From CAMCHP01 sp036835325 (lineage in GTDB: Bacteria > Bacteroidota > Bacteroidia > Flavobacteriales_D > Sanyastnellaceae), in NCBI GenBank assembly GCA_036835325.1, contig DAITMF010000042.1, forward strand, positions 1 through 27,587: a DNA stretch of 27,587 nt, given 5' to 3'. This document shows, piece by piece, positions 15,668 to 23,766 of this stretch; position 1 is the stretch's first letter, and each line of letters opens with the position of its first letter. A program made the position numbers and the translations under genes. Below the pieces are notes generated by a model, which ran no database searches, was not told where the DNA came from, and was given only the letters and a program-made list of their open reading frames with translations.

Positions 15668-16171
15668 ATGAAAAAAACGCTCGTACTTATCCGTCATGCC
15701 AAGTCATCGTGGACCGAGGCAGGATTAACTGACCGTGAACGACCGCTGAACGAACGCGGCAAACGCGATGCACCCTTCATGGCTCGCCGCTTGGCCGAAA
15801 GCGGTTTGAAGGTTGATTTGATTGTGAGTTCACCGGCCAACCGTGCGCTGACGACGGCAAAACATTATGCGGATGCGTTGGGCGTTGCACACGATACCAT
15901 TCGCATTGAACCCACCATTTACGAAGCCGACGTTCGTCAGTTAATGGATGCCGTAAACGCGCTTGACGATGCCTACAGCAACGTGCTCATTTTCGGTCAC
16001 AACCCTGGATTTTCATACTTGATTCAGTACCTCAATGGCAGCATGTTGCACATGCCGACCAATGGAGTAGCGCACCTCGAAATCCAAACCTCCAGTTGGG
16101 CGCATGTAGGCACAGGATCAGCCACCTTGGTTGATTTCGACTACCCGAAAAAACACCTTCCTGCACTTTGA
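15668..16171 (+). CDS. SixA-like histidine phosphatase family protein
   Basis: This 167-residue cytoplasmic member of the histidine phosphatase (phosphoglycerate-mutase-like) superfamily has its catalytic His10 in the N-terminal LIRHAKSSW motif. RPLNERGKRDAP follows, then SSPANRALTTA with the second phosphate pocket arginine, an E near IYEADV, and the second catalytic His in FGHNPGFSYL. The short length and the RHAKSS variant of the RHG motif match SixA, known in E. coli as a phosphohistidine phosphatase; the substrate here is inferred. The start is the ATG at 15668, ten codons inside a longer open frame; MKKTLVLIRHAK is the normal family N-terminus. A -7-like TACCTTCG (15655-15662) ends five bases before it. 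It overlaps the next gene by four bases. Confidence 0.88.
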   Translation: MKKTLVLIRHAKSSWTEAGLTDRERPLNERGKRDAPFMARRLAESGLKVDLIVSSPANRALTTAKHYADALGVAHDTIRIEPTIYEADVRQLMDAVNALDDAYSNVLIFGHNPGFSYLIQYLNGSMLHMPTNGVAHLEIQTSSWAHVGTGSATLVDFDYPKKHLPAL

Positions 16172-17268
16172 ACCGCAACCTTAAGTTCGTCCTCGGTTTG
16201 ATTGGGGCAGTTCTACTGCTCTACCTCGTTTGGTATTTCCGATCGATTGTGGCTTATGCTGTTATTGCAACCGCCATTTCATTTATTGGAGAGCCCATTG
16301 TTCGCTTGATTCGCCGCATCACCATTGGAAAATGGCGCGTACCTTCATCGCTTGCGGCTTTGATAACGCTCAGTTTCTTCGTTTTTGTCATCATTGGCTT
16401 GGGGTGGCTATTTGCCCCATTGATCGCGACCCAAGCCCAAACCCTCTCGCAAATCGATTTCAAACTGGTTGAAGAGTACATCACCAAACGCTTCGCCAAC
16501 CTTTTGGCCTTTTTGGAAACCTACAACTTAAGCGGCGATGCACGCAGCAATGAGCAGTACCTCATCGCACACTTGCAGAGTTTGGTGAAACTCGGTGACA
16601 TTACAGTGCTGCTGAACAACTTTGTAGGCATTTTGTCGACCACCGTTGTCGCCATCTTCTCGATTCTTTTCATGTCGTTTTTTTTCCTGCGGGATGCGCA
16701 CATGGTTGGCCGAATCATCCGATCGGCTACACCCGACAAGTACCTTGAACAAACCGACAATATTCTCGAGCGCACACGTCGCTTGCTCACCCGATATTTC
16801 TCGGGTTTGCTGGCTCAAGTCACATTGGTGACTCTGCTTATTACCCTTGGCCTGAGCATTTTTGGCGTGGAAAATTTCTTTTTGATTGGTTTTCTCGCCG
16901 GATTGTTGAACCTCATCCCCTACCTCGGTCCGCTCATTGGCGCTGCCATTGGGATTTTTATTGCTGTAACCACTTCACCTGAATTGGCCACCGGCGATGT
17001 AAGCGGCCTTGTTTTGAAAACTGCGGCTGTGTTTGCGGCAGTACAGCTGCTCGACAACATTGTTTTTCAACCGATTATATTTAGCAACAGCGTCAATGCG
17101 CATCCCTTAGAGATCTTTATTGTGATTTCCCTTGCGGGGAGTCTAGCGGGGATTAGCGGCATGATACTCGCAATTCCCGGCTATACCCTGTTCCGTATTA
17201 TCGCCAAAGAATTCTTATCCGGTTTCAAAATTATCCAGTCGATCACCCGGAACCTAGACAGGGAATAA
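16168..17268 (+). CDS. AI-2E-family (TqsA/PerM-like) membrane protein
   Basis: This 366-residue inner-membrane protein has hydrophobic segments near 8-24, 28-42, 62-85, 150-175, 212-262, 284-302 and 314-345. Its family-defining LLNLIPYLGPLIGA stretch (246-259) and AHPLEIFIVISLAGSLAGISGM (311-332) are typical of the AI-2E_transport family, which includes TqsA and the Na+/H+ antiporter-like members. Quorum-signal export is only one of the roles reported for the family, so no substrate is claimed. The start is TTG at 16168 (TTGA overlap with the phosphatase stop). No better in-frame start precedes the first membrane helix. Co-transcription with the phosphatase gene is likely. Confidence 0.82.
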   Translation: MNRNLKFVLGLIGAVLLLYLVWYFRSIVAYAVIATAISFIGEPIVRLIRRITIGKWRVPSSLAALITLSFFVFVIIGLGWLFAPLIATQAQTLSQIDFKLVEEYITKRFANLLAFLETYNLSGDARSNEQYLIAHLQSLVKLGDITVLLNNFVGILSTTVVAIFSILFMSFFFLRDAHMVGRIIRSATPDKYLEQTDNILERTRRLLTRYFSGLLAQVTLVTLLITLGLSIFGVENFFLIGFLAGLLNLIPYLGPLIGAAIGIFIAVTTSPELATGDVSGLVLKTAAVFAAVQLLDNIVFQPIIFSNSVNAHPLEIFIVISLAGSLAGISGMILAIPGYTLFRIIAKEFLSGFKIIQSITRNLDRE

Positions 17269-17345
17269 TGGGCTTTTCAACATCCATCCCCCGAAGGGTG
17301 AAAAAAGAAACCTGTCATTCAGGTACCGCGGGTATGAATATCTGG

Positions 17346-17353
17346 TAACTTTG
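17346..17353 (+). promoter_or_regulatory. -7 box (TAACTTTG) of pyrG
   Basis: This is a full match to TAnnTTTG, ending 25 bases before the pyrG ATG. The expected start of transcription, four to five bases after the box, falls in the CCCC run at 17356-17359. No TTTG is seen at the -33 position. Confidence 0.6.
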
Positions 17354-17356
17354 TAC

Positions 17357-17375
17357 CCCGTAGATACAATACGGG
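17357..17375 (+). promoter_or_regulatory. Leader hairpin abutting the pyrG start codon
   Basis: CCCGTA (17357-17362) and TACGGG (17370-17375) form a perfect 6-bp stem with a 7-base loop, ending three bases before the ATG at 17379. If transcription begins in the preceding C-run, the hairpin occupies almost the whole 5' leader and could mask translation initiation. Its role is inferred. Confidence 0.5.
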
Positions 17376-17378
17376 AAA

Positions 17379-19031
17379 ATGAACTCATCAACACGCTACG
17401 TCTTCGTTACCGGAGGCGTAACCTCCAGCCTCGGAAAGGGCATCATCGCCGCTTCACTTGCCAAACTGCTTCAGGCACGGGGCTATCGGGTCACCATTCA
17501 AAAGCTTGACCCTTACATCAATATCGATCCCGGAACACTCAATCCGTACGAACACGGTGAATGCTTTGTGACCAATGACGGCGCTGAAACCGACCTTGAC
17601 CTTGGGCACTACGAGCGTTTTTTGAACGTACCCACATCGCAAGCGAACAACGTAACGACCGGACGTATCTACCAATCGGTGATTGACAAAGAGCGCAAAG
17701 GCGAGTACCTCGGCAAGACCGTTCAGATCATTCCACACATCACCGACGAGATTAAACGTTGCGTTCAAATTCTTGGGAGCCGCAATGAGTACGACTTTGT
17801 AATCACCGAAATCGGTGGTACGGTGGGCGACATCGAATCGTTGCCCTACATTGAGGCGGTGCGGCAGATGAAATGGGAACGGCCTGACGACGTTCTGGTG
17901 GTTCACCTGACCTTGATTCCGTATCTGGCTGCCGCGGGCGAACTCAAAACAAAACCCACACAGCACTCGGTGAAGCAGCTTCTTGAGTTCGGTGTTCAGC
18001 CTGACATTCTTGTGTGCCGTACAGAGCATTCACTCACGCCACCGATTCGCTCTAAGGTTGCGCGCTTTTGCAATGTTCAGCTTAACGCAGTGATTGAGAG
18101 CATCGATGCAGAGACGATTTACGATGTACCATTGTTGATGCTTGAAGAGAAATTCGACGAAGTGGTGCTCGACAAGCTTGGTTTGAAGAACCGTCGCAAA
18201 CCCGATTTGAAACGTTGGATGCAATTTGTTGACCGCTTCAAGAACCCCAAACACCGCGTTCGCATTGCCTTGGTAGGCAAATACGTTGAGTTGAAAGATG
18301 CGTACAAATCAATCGCTGAAGCCTTCAACCATGCAGGAGCAGCCAACGAGGTGAAGGTTGAAATTGATTGGGTACACAGCGAAAATGTCATTGACCGCAA
18401 TGCAGAAGTGCTCTTCGGTGAAGTTGATGGTATTTTGGTAGCGCCCGGATTTGGTTCGCGCGGCATAGAGGGCAAATTGACGGCCATTCGGTATGCAAGG
18501 GAAAACAAGGTGCCTTTCTTCGGTATTTGCTTGGGGATGCAGTGCGCAGTGATTGAATTTGCGCGCAACGTTATGAACCTTGCCGACGCTCATTCGACCG
18601 AAATGAAAGAATACACCCCTTACCCGGTGATTAGCCTCATGGCTGAACAGAAAACCATCACCAATTTAGGCGGTACCATGCGTTTGGGCGCTTACCCATG
18701 TGACTTGGTGATAGGTAGCAAAGCGCACGAAGCCTACGGTGAAGACCGCATTGAAGAGCGTCACCGCCACCGGTTTGAATTCAACAATGCCTACCTCGAC
18801 CTTTTCAAGGAGGCCGGAATGGTGCCTACCGGCTTCAATCCTGGCAGTGGCTTGGTTGAAATCGTAGAAGTACCTGACCACCCTTGGTTTGTAGGCACGC
18901 AATTTCACCCCGAGTACAAGAGCACAGTTGCAAAGCCGCACCCGTTGTTTCAGAGCTTCGTAAAGGCCACCCGCGAGTATGCCAAGGCAAGCAACAGGGC
19001 CGTGATTTCGACTGAGGCTCAAGAGGCTTAA
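17379..19031 (+). CDS. pyrG: CTP synthase (glutamine hydrolysing)
   Basis: The enzyme converts UTP to CTP with ATP and glutamine, the last step of pyrimidine nucleotide synthesis, in the cytoplasm. The 550-residue protein has normal length. The N-terminal synthetase domain carries FVTGGVTSSLGKGIIAASL with the ATP loop, YINIDPGTLNPYEHGE, and EIGGTVGDIES. The C-terminal class I glutaminase domain has the nucleophile Cys384 in FGICLGMQCAVIEFARN and the His510/Glu512 pair in FHPEYKS. It is preceded by a 110-base spacer with its own -7 box and hairpin, so it has separate control from the upstream permease. The stop codon overlaps that of the convergent transglutaminase-like gene. Confidence 0.97.
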   Translation: MNSSTRYVFVTGGVTSSLGKGIIAASLAKLLQARGYRVTIQKLDPYINIDPGTLNPYEHGECFVTNDGAETDLDLGHYERFLNVPTSQANNVTTGRIYQSVIDKERKGEYLGKTVQIIPHITDEIKRCVQILGSRNEYDFVITEIGGTVGDIESLPYIEAVRQMKWERPDDVLVVHLTLIPYLAAAGELKTKPTQHSVKQLLEFGVQPDILVCRTEHSLTPPIRSKVARFCNVQLNAVIESIDAETIYDVPLLMLEEKFDEVVLDKLGLKNRRKPDLKRWMQFVDRFKNPKHRVRIALVGKYVELKDAYKSIAEAFNHAGAANEVKVEIDWVHSENVIDRNAEVLFGEVDGILVAPGFGSRGIEGKLTAIRYARENKVPFFGICLGMQCAVIEFARNVMNLADAHSTEMKEYTPYPVISLMAEQKTITNLGGTMRLGAYPCDLVIGSKAHEAYGEDRIEERHRHRFEFNNAYLDLFKEAGMVPTGFNPGSGLVEIVEVPDHPWFVGTQFHPEYKSTVAKPHPLFQSFVKATREYAKASNRAVISTEAQEA

Positions 19032-19675
19032 GGCTTCAGCGCATCTTCGTTGAAACGGCCGTTTTGATCGAACAAATGAGGGTATTCTTCTTGCATGCAT
19101 GCTTGCAGAAAGTCAACAGGCAATTCTGCAAAATGACCAAAGTCGTTTAGGTAGGTCATAAACCCACCTTCACCTCGGTCGTACGCCTGGAAAATGGAAT
19201 CGTTGAAACCGTCGAACTCCAATGGAGGAACCCCCAGTTTATCGCACAGCCCTTTGTTGAAGGCCGGTGTGCACTTCACCCAGCGTTCTCCGTTGTGAAC
19301 CTCAACGTAGCCATGTGGGCTAAGGACATCCGTGCCCAATACAGCTTCAAGACGTGCTGTTCCCATGTGGTTTTTGACGCGTGCGAGGCCCAAACGCGCG
19401 GGCACGCCCACTGAACGGCTGCATGCTATGGTGAGAATAGCCTTGTCGATGCAATGTCCGCGGCGCTTTTGCAGAACCTCAGCGCTGCGCAAGGCACTTA
19501 CCTCGAAACGGATGTCGAACGGATCGTACCAAATTCCGTCGCGCACGGCGTAGTAGAGATTGACCATTTGTGCGATGGGCGCTCCTTCGCCCTTGTGTTC
19601 TTGCACAAAGTCGTCTACACGTTTGTCACGAAAATCAATGACACGATCTGATTTTAGGTAAGACTGTAACTCCAT
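19028..19675 (-). CDS. Transglutaminase-like superfamily protein
   Basis: This 215-residue soluble protein has no signal peptide and a papain-like transglutaminase core. The nucleophile is Cys75 in KRRGHCIDKA and His121 is in SPHGYVEV. The third residue, usually Asp in a WxxxDP-type motif, falls at Thr136 in WVKCTPAFNKG. I recall the TPAFN variant as a feature of a bacterial subfamily rather than a lesion. Such proteins are commonly annotated as transglutaminase-like cysteine proteases, but no substrate is known to me. The stop overlaps that of pyrG by four bases in convergent orientation, and no gene is coupled upstream, so it is probably monocistronic. Confidence 0.75.
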   Translation of the reverse strand: MELQSYLKSDRVIDFRDKRVDDFVQEHKGEGAPIAQMVNLYYAVRDGIWYDPFDIRFEVSALRSAEVLQKRRGHCIDKAILTIACSRSVGVPARLGLARVKNHMGTARLEAVLGTDVLSPHGYVEVHNGERWVKCTPAFNKGLCDKLGVPPLEFDGFNDSIFQAYDRGEGGFMTYLNDFGHFAELPVDFLQACMQEEYPHLFDQNGRFNEDALKP

Positions 19676-19693
19676 GCTATAAAAGTACGATGA

Positions 19694-20932
19694 TCAAATA
19701 GAGCTGCTTCCAGACCTTACGAAGAAGCTGTAGAAAAACGCAACGAACACCACACCTGACTGCACTTCAAGGAACGATTCAAAGAGCATGTTCAAACCGA
19801 GCAAGCACATGAAGGCTAAAAAGAGGAAGTCACCGTTGAGCAAGGCGTATCGAATTCCGAAAACGAAGAATCCGATGACCACAAGAAGGCCGATCCATCC
19901 AAAAGCGACCCCGGCTTGCAGAAACTGGTTGTGCGCATTCAATTGCAAGCGACGCGCATACGCATTGCCATCGCGGGTGTAGATGTCTACAAGGCGGTCA
20001 GTTACATCTCCGGTACCGACACCAAATGGTTCTTCTCGAATAATTTCAAAGGCGCTTCGCCAAGCGACGAGCCTACCTACCGTGCTGCCTTCGCCCTTGT
20101 TTAAATCGGTAGATGGAGCCTCAAAAAGGGTGCCGATACGTCCTTCTTCCGACTGATTGGCAAGCTTTTCTTTGACGATCGGAGTTGCGAATACTGCGCC
20201 CAGAAGCAAGGCAACGCCTGAGGCTGTAAACACAACTGCGCGCAGCGCTTGACGCTTCTTGAGCAACTGCCATCCGACTAAAATGAGTCCGAGCACAATG
20301 CAAAGAAAACCCGCCTTTGACTCCAACAATGCCACATGCAGTACCAAAAGTGAAGCCAAAGCGTAGTGGAGCACGGTGTTCCCGAGTGTGTAAACCTTGC
20401 GTATGTACATCCGTCCGAGAACCACCAACGCAAAAGCATCATAAGTTGCCAGGTAGGTTGGGTGGAAGAACCAGGCGAGTTTGCTGTAGAAAAATGCGCT
20501 TCCGTCGCCGCTTTGAAGAAAGAGGAACGACGCACGTCCGAGACCCACGACCACCATCGCAACGCACCCCCAAACTAGGGCAAGCAGCACATTGACCCTG
20601 CTGCGTTGATCGACGGCCGGTAAGAACCACCAAACCACGGGAAAGAGCAACAGCGAAAACTTCACTTCAAGTGCAAACCAAGCGGCCTCGCGGTTTTCGC
20701 TGACCTCAATCCATCCTGCAACGCAGAGGTAATAGAGAACAGGCCAAATGAGCGCTTCCCAACCCCGGTTAATTGCCGGTTTGCGCATTCGAAAGAACGA
20801 AACAACAAGCCACAACGCGATCAAATAGGGCATCAGCCGTTTGCTCAAAGGAAGCATCGCGGCGATGGCCACCGTAAGGAAGTCATGCACAACGGCAACG
20901 CGTTTTGCGAAGGATGTTGCCTCGCCGGTCAT
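19694..20932 (-). CDS. O-antigen ligase/polymerase-like (Wzy_C superfamily) membrane protein
   Basis: This 412-residue polytopic inner-membrane protein has about ten to twelve hydrophobic segments and one large periplasmic loop (about 250-345). The loop holds the family hallmark STVGRLVAWRSA (283-294), FGVGTGD (303-309) and LNAHNQFLQ (331-339) with the conserved His334. This is the pattern of WaaL/Wzy_C proteins, which transfer or polymerise undecaprenyl-linked glycans on the periplasmic face. Ligase versus polymerase cannot be decided by sequence alone. The start overlaps the end of the glycosyltransferase gene by four bases, so they form a coupled pair for surface polysaccharide synthesis. 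Confidence 0.82.
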   Translation of the reverse strand: MTGEATSFAKRVAVVHDFLTVAIAAMLPLSKRLMPYLIALWLVVSFFRMRKPAINRGWEALIWPVLYYLCVAGWIEVSENREAAWFALEVKFSLLLFPVVWWFLPAVDQRSRVNVLLALVWGCVAMVVVGLGRASFLFLQSGDGSAFFYSKLAWFFHPTYLATYDAFALVVLGRMYIRKVYTLGNTVLHYALASLLVLHVALLESKAGFLCIVLGLILVGWQLLKKRQALRAVVFTASGVALLLGAVFATPIVKEKLANQSEEGRIGTLFEAPSTDLNKGEGSTVGRLVAWRSAFEIIREEPFGVGTGDVTDRLVDIYTRDGNAYARRLQLNAHNQFLQAGVAFGWIGLLVVIGFFVFGIRYALLNGDFLFLAFMCLLGLNMLFESFLEVQSGVVFVAFFYSFFVRSGSSSI

Positions 20933-21945
20933 CGCGAAAGGGTGTGTTGGTCGGCAGCAGGCATCCTGCGAAGCAGAAGAAAATCAAAAATCCCACGGCC
21001 ATAACCGAGTCCATACGACGCATGGAGAATGAAAAAACTCAAGGTAAGGCCCGGCAGGTCGCGCGAAGGCGTGCCCATAACAATACCTGCGGCCAAAGCA
21101 GCCAATAGCCAAATTAGCGCGGGGAGGGTCAATAACGGTACAAAGCTTGCGCTGATTGCTGAAAGTACGCTCGCCGTGACCAGCCAGAGCACAAATGCAA
21201 ATGGCACCAACTGGCGCCAAGTTGTCACCGCCTTGTGTTTACGGTTCACAAACACCTTCCAGTACCCGTATTGAAAATACTGTCGGAAGAGCTTTTTGTA
21301 GCTCGCGCGGACGTAGTACTTCGAACGAATTTCAGGCTCGAACCACACCTTGTACCCTGCCTTGGTTAAGCGGTAGTTGAATTCATCGTCTTGATTTCGA
21401 ACGAGATCTTCATCAAACAAGCCAATGGTTTGAAACACCTCTCTGCGGTAGGCGCCAAAGGCCACTGTGTCAACATAGCCGGCGTTTCCTCCTGTGCGGA
21501 AGCGGGCATTGCCTACTCCAAACGGCGATTGCATCGCACGGCTCACAATGGCTGCCGTGTGGTTCTCGTGTACGTTCTCAATGATGCCTCCTACGCATCC
21601 GGCATCGGGGTGCAGGGTGAGCGCATCAATGCACCGTTCAACGAAATCGGCTGACAATTCGGCATGCGCCCCGAGAATCACCACAACGTCACTCGCTGTC
21701 GCGTTTACGCCGAGGTTGAGCGCAACCGGTGTGAATCGCTTCGGGTTATCGACGACCACCAATTGAGGAAAAACACCGGCTAGTTCAATCAGTTTCTGGA
21801 GGGTTCCGTCATTGCTGCCGCCATCTGCCACCACCACATGAATGTGCTCGTTCGGATAGGTCTGGGTCATGGTTGACCGAACACAGCGTTCGATGTAGGC
21901 CACCTCATTGAGGCACGGTATGACAATCGATACGGTTGGATTCAC
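20929..21945 (-). CDS. Family 2 glycosyltransferase, ExoA-like
   Basis: This inverting GT-A glycosyltransferase starts MNPTVSIVIPCLNE. It has the nucleotide-binding DGGSNDGT (from residue 41), FGAYRREVF, and the catalytic-base region VRNQDDEFNYRL (Asp186, Asp187 and Glu188). Three hydrophobic segments at the C-terminal end anchor it to the inner membrane. The SPFGVGNARFR and RQYFQYGYWK stretches are typical of ExoA-type transferases of exopolysaccharide synthesis. I place the start at the GTG at 21945, because a -7-like box (TACCTTTA on the minus strand, 21950-21957) sits directly before it. A GTG at 21981 would add 12 residues that do not resemble the family. The donor and acceptor sugars are unknown. 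Confidence 0.82.
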   Translation of the reverse strand: MNPTVSIVIPCLNEVAYIERCVRSTMTQTYPNEHIHVVVADGGSNDGTLQKLIELAGVFPQLVVVDNPKRFTPVALNLGVNATASDVVVILGAHAELSADFVERCIDALTLHPDAGCVGGIIENVHENHTAAIVSRAMQSPFGVGNARFRTGGNAGYVDTVAFGAYRREVFQTIGLFDEDLVRNQDDEFNYRLTKAGYKVWFEPEIRSKYYVRASYKKLFRQYFQYGYWKVFVNRKHKAVTTWRQLVPFAFVLWLVTASVLSAISASFVPLLTLPALIWLLAALAAGIVMGTPSRDLPGLTLSFFILHASYGLGYGRGIFDFLLLRRMPAADQHTLSR

Positions 21946-21949
21946 AGCG

Positions 21950-21957
21950 TAAAGGTA
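21950..21957 (-). promoter_or_regulatory. -7-like box (TACCTTTA) before the glycosyltransferase gene
   Basis: TACCTTTA on the minus strand is one base off TAnnTTTG and ends four bases before the GTG start at 21945. It supports the shorter start and a very short leader. Confidence 0.35.
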
Positions 21958-22081
21958 GCGAAGCCCGCTTACCTGTTGCACGATTTGACATGTAAGATTT
22001 GCCTTTCAATTCCATCAGACGCCAACCGACGAATATGGCACAGCCGCAGGCGTAAAAACGAGTAACCTAATTCATTAAGCC

Positions 22082-23695
22082 ATGTTCAAATTGATTCCCG
22101 GTGCGCTCGGCCTTCTGCTGGTTGGCACCGTCACCGCTCAACAGTTCCAACATGCTTACGGCACACCACAAACCGACATGCTGATTGACGTTACCAATCT
22201 CTCCTCCGGAGGATTTATGGTAGCCGGATTCAGCAATGGAGGCCCCTTCGCCGGCACAAGCGGCCTCATCATGAAACTTGACGACCTCGGCAACGTCGAT
22301 TGGTCGAAAAGCGTCGGGGGTGCAGGCATGGACAATTTATCTGACATTTTGGAGGGGACGGATGGTCGCCTTTGGATTGGAGGATCAACCTCAACCGGTA
22401 CCAACGGCGCACCAAGTGCTCTGGTTGGCCAACTCGAACCCGATGGCACCCCCCTCTGGTTTCGCACCCTCGGCACCAACGGAGAAGAACAACTCAGAAA
22501 AATGGCGTTTGCCGCCAATGGGGATGTTCTGCTCACCGGTTTATCACGTTCGGTTGATGCGAGCTACGACATTTTTGTGGCCCGCTTGAACGGCGAAGGC
22601 GACCTGCTTTGGAACGCCGCTTATGGAAGCAACGAATATGAAGTCCCCCTTGGAATCACAGAAGGTCTTGACGGGAGCATTTACGTGTGGGCCCACCAAG
22701 ATGGCGAAAGCACACAAGGTTACGACGCATTGTTGGTGAAACTCGACGCCAACGGAGAGCTGCTATTGAGTAAGCGTTATGCCATGGGACTCAATGAACT
22801 CGCTTGGGACATTCTTACGCTACCAAATGGAGACCTCTTGCTTTCGGGCGATACCAACAGCAGCGGGGCAGGCATGAACGATGCCTTCGTCATGCGCACC
22901 GATACCGACGGAAATATTCTATGGAGCAAAACATTTGGTGCCCAATCCAATGAACACGGCATCAATCTGGTGCATACCAAAAACAATGATTACGCGCTTG
23001 TTGGGGCATCATCATCATTTGGCCAAGGAGGCCTTGACTTTATGGTTCTCCATTTCAATGATGCCGGCGGTGTGAAGTATGTGCAGGCCTATGGCGGTGA
23101 AATCAAAGAGGTGGCCCATGGCGTGGTTCGCACGCCTGACAGTGGTTTGCTTATGGTTGGCGAGAGCCGCAGCTACGGCCCCGGCTTAATGAACGGATTT
23201 GCCGTTCGGGTTGACCAAGACGGGAGGAATGCGTGCAACACCGGTACGGCATCGAACTTTCAAACACTTGAGGCCGAAATGATTGTGTTTACAGGAAACA
23301 TCGCATGGAAGGGCAACAACATGGTTTTGCTTACTGCTGAAGGTATTAGCGTTGCTGAAAGCCCAGCGGCAATTGAGGCCGTATGCTCGACGGCTGCACC
23401 GGAGATTGGTTCAAACCCTGAATCTGATAGCCTCGAAAACGCAGAAGTTGCCGAACGAATGCGCCTGCGGCCAAACCCATCGAATGGAACACAAGTAAGG
23501 GCTGAAATCGTTGTGAACGAAGACCAGATCGGACGCATCGAAGTGTTCAATTTGGCAGGACGAAAAATCGCCGAAGAATTGGTTGGTGGTGCCGGATTGC
23601 GTGAGGTTGTACTACCTCCGCTTGCCAGAGGAATTTACCTCGTGCGCTACACAAATGGATTATCGATGGATACCCAAAAACTCATCATTGAGTAA
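22082..23695 (+). CDS. Secreted seven-repeat beta-propeller-like protein with T9SS sorting domain
   Basis: This 537-residue precursor has a signal peptide (about 1-19). Seven repeats of 51-52 residues start near 26, 78, 130, 181, 233, 285 and 337. Each has a Y/F/V/L-G opening, a central GxxxxxG strand (for example DGRLWIGG, NGDVLLTG, NGDLLLSG) and an ending of the form D-x-x-G-x-x-x-W. Seven equal repeats fit one closed seven-bladed propeller of the kind seen in secreted Bacteroidota proteins. A two-cysteine linker domain (about 384-430) and a T9SS type A domain (from LRPNPSNGTQ to the end) follow. The latter implies export through T9SS. No enzyme motif is visible, so binding or structural roles are most likely. 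The gene is followed by a strong bidirectional terminator. Confidence 0.82.
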   Translation: MFKLIPGALGLLLVGTVTAQQFQHAYGTPQTDMLIDVTNLSSGGFMVAGFSNGGPFAGTSGLIMKLDDLGNVDWSKSVGGAGMDNLSDILEGTDGRLWIGGSTSTGTNGAPSALVGQLEPDGTPLWFRTLGTNGEEQLRKMAFAANGDVLLTGLSRSVDASYDIFVARLNGEGDLLWNAAYGSNEYEVPLGITEGLDGSIYVWAHQDGESTQGYDALLVKLDANGELLLSKRYAMGLNELAWDILTLPNGDLLLSGDTNSSGAGMNDAFVMRTDTDGNILWSKTFGAQSNEHGINLVHTKNNDYALVGASSSFGQGGLDFMVLHFNDAGGVKYVQAYGGEIKEVAHGVVRTPDSGLLMVGESRSYGPGLMNGFAVRVDQDGRNACNTGTASNFQTLEAEMIVFTGNIAWKGNNMVLLTAEGISVAESPAAIEAVCSTAAPEIGSNPESDSLENAEVAERMRLRPNPSNGTQVRAEIVVNEDQIGRIEVFNLAGRKIAEELVGGAGLREVVLPPLARGIYLVRYTNGLSMDTQKLIIE

Positions 23696-23715
23696 TAGGT
23701 GTTTTGGTTAAAATA

Positions 23716-23747
23716 GAAAGGGGGGCTACTGTGAGCCCCCCTTTTTT
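23716..23747. terminator. Bidirectional intrinsic terminator between convergent T9SS genes
   Basis: The stem GGGGGGCT/AGCCCCCC (23720-23727 and 23734-23741) has a six-base loop and a run of six T's on the right. A-rich sequence on the left gives a shorter T-run when read on the other strand. It lies 24 bases after the propeller gene stop and 20 bases beyond the fasciclin gene stop. Confidence 0.9.
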
Positions 23748-23766
23748 GTTTTGAATCAAAACAAAC

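Noticed and set aside
16168..17268. Naming the permease a quorum-sensing AI-2 exporter
   Set aside because: The family name is broader than its proven function, and no AI-2 synthesis gene is nearby.
17454..18029. Long open frame (191 codons) on the minus strand inside pyrG
   Set aside because: Antisense to a highly conserved coding region, with no family-like features.
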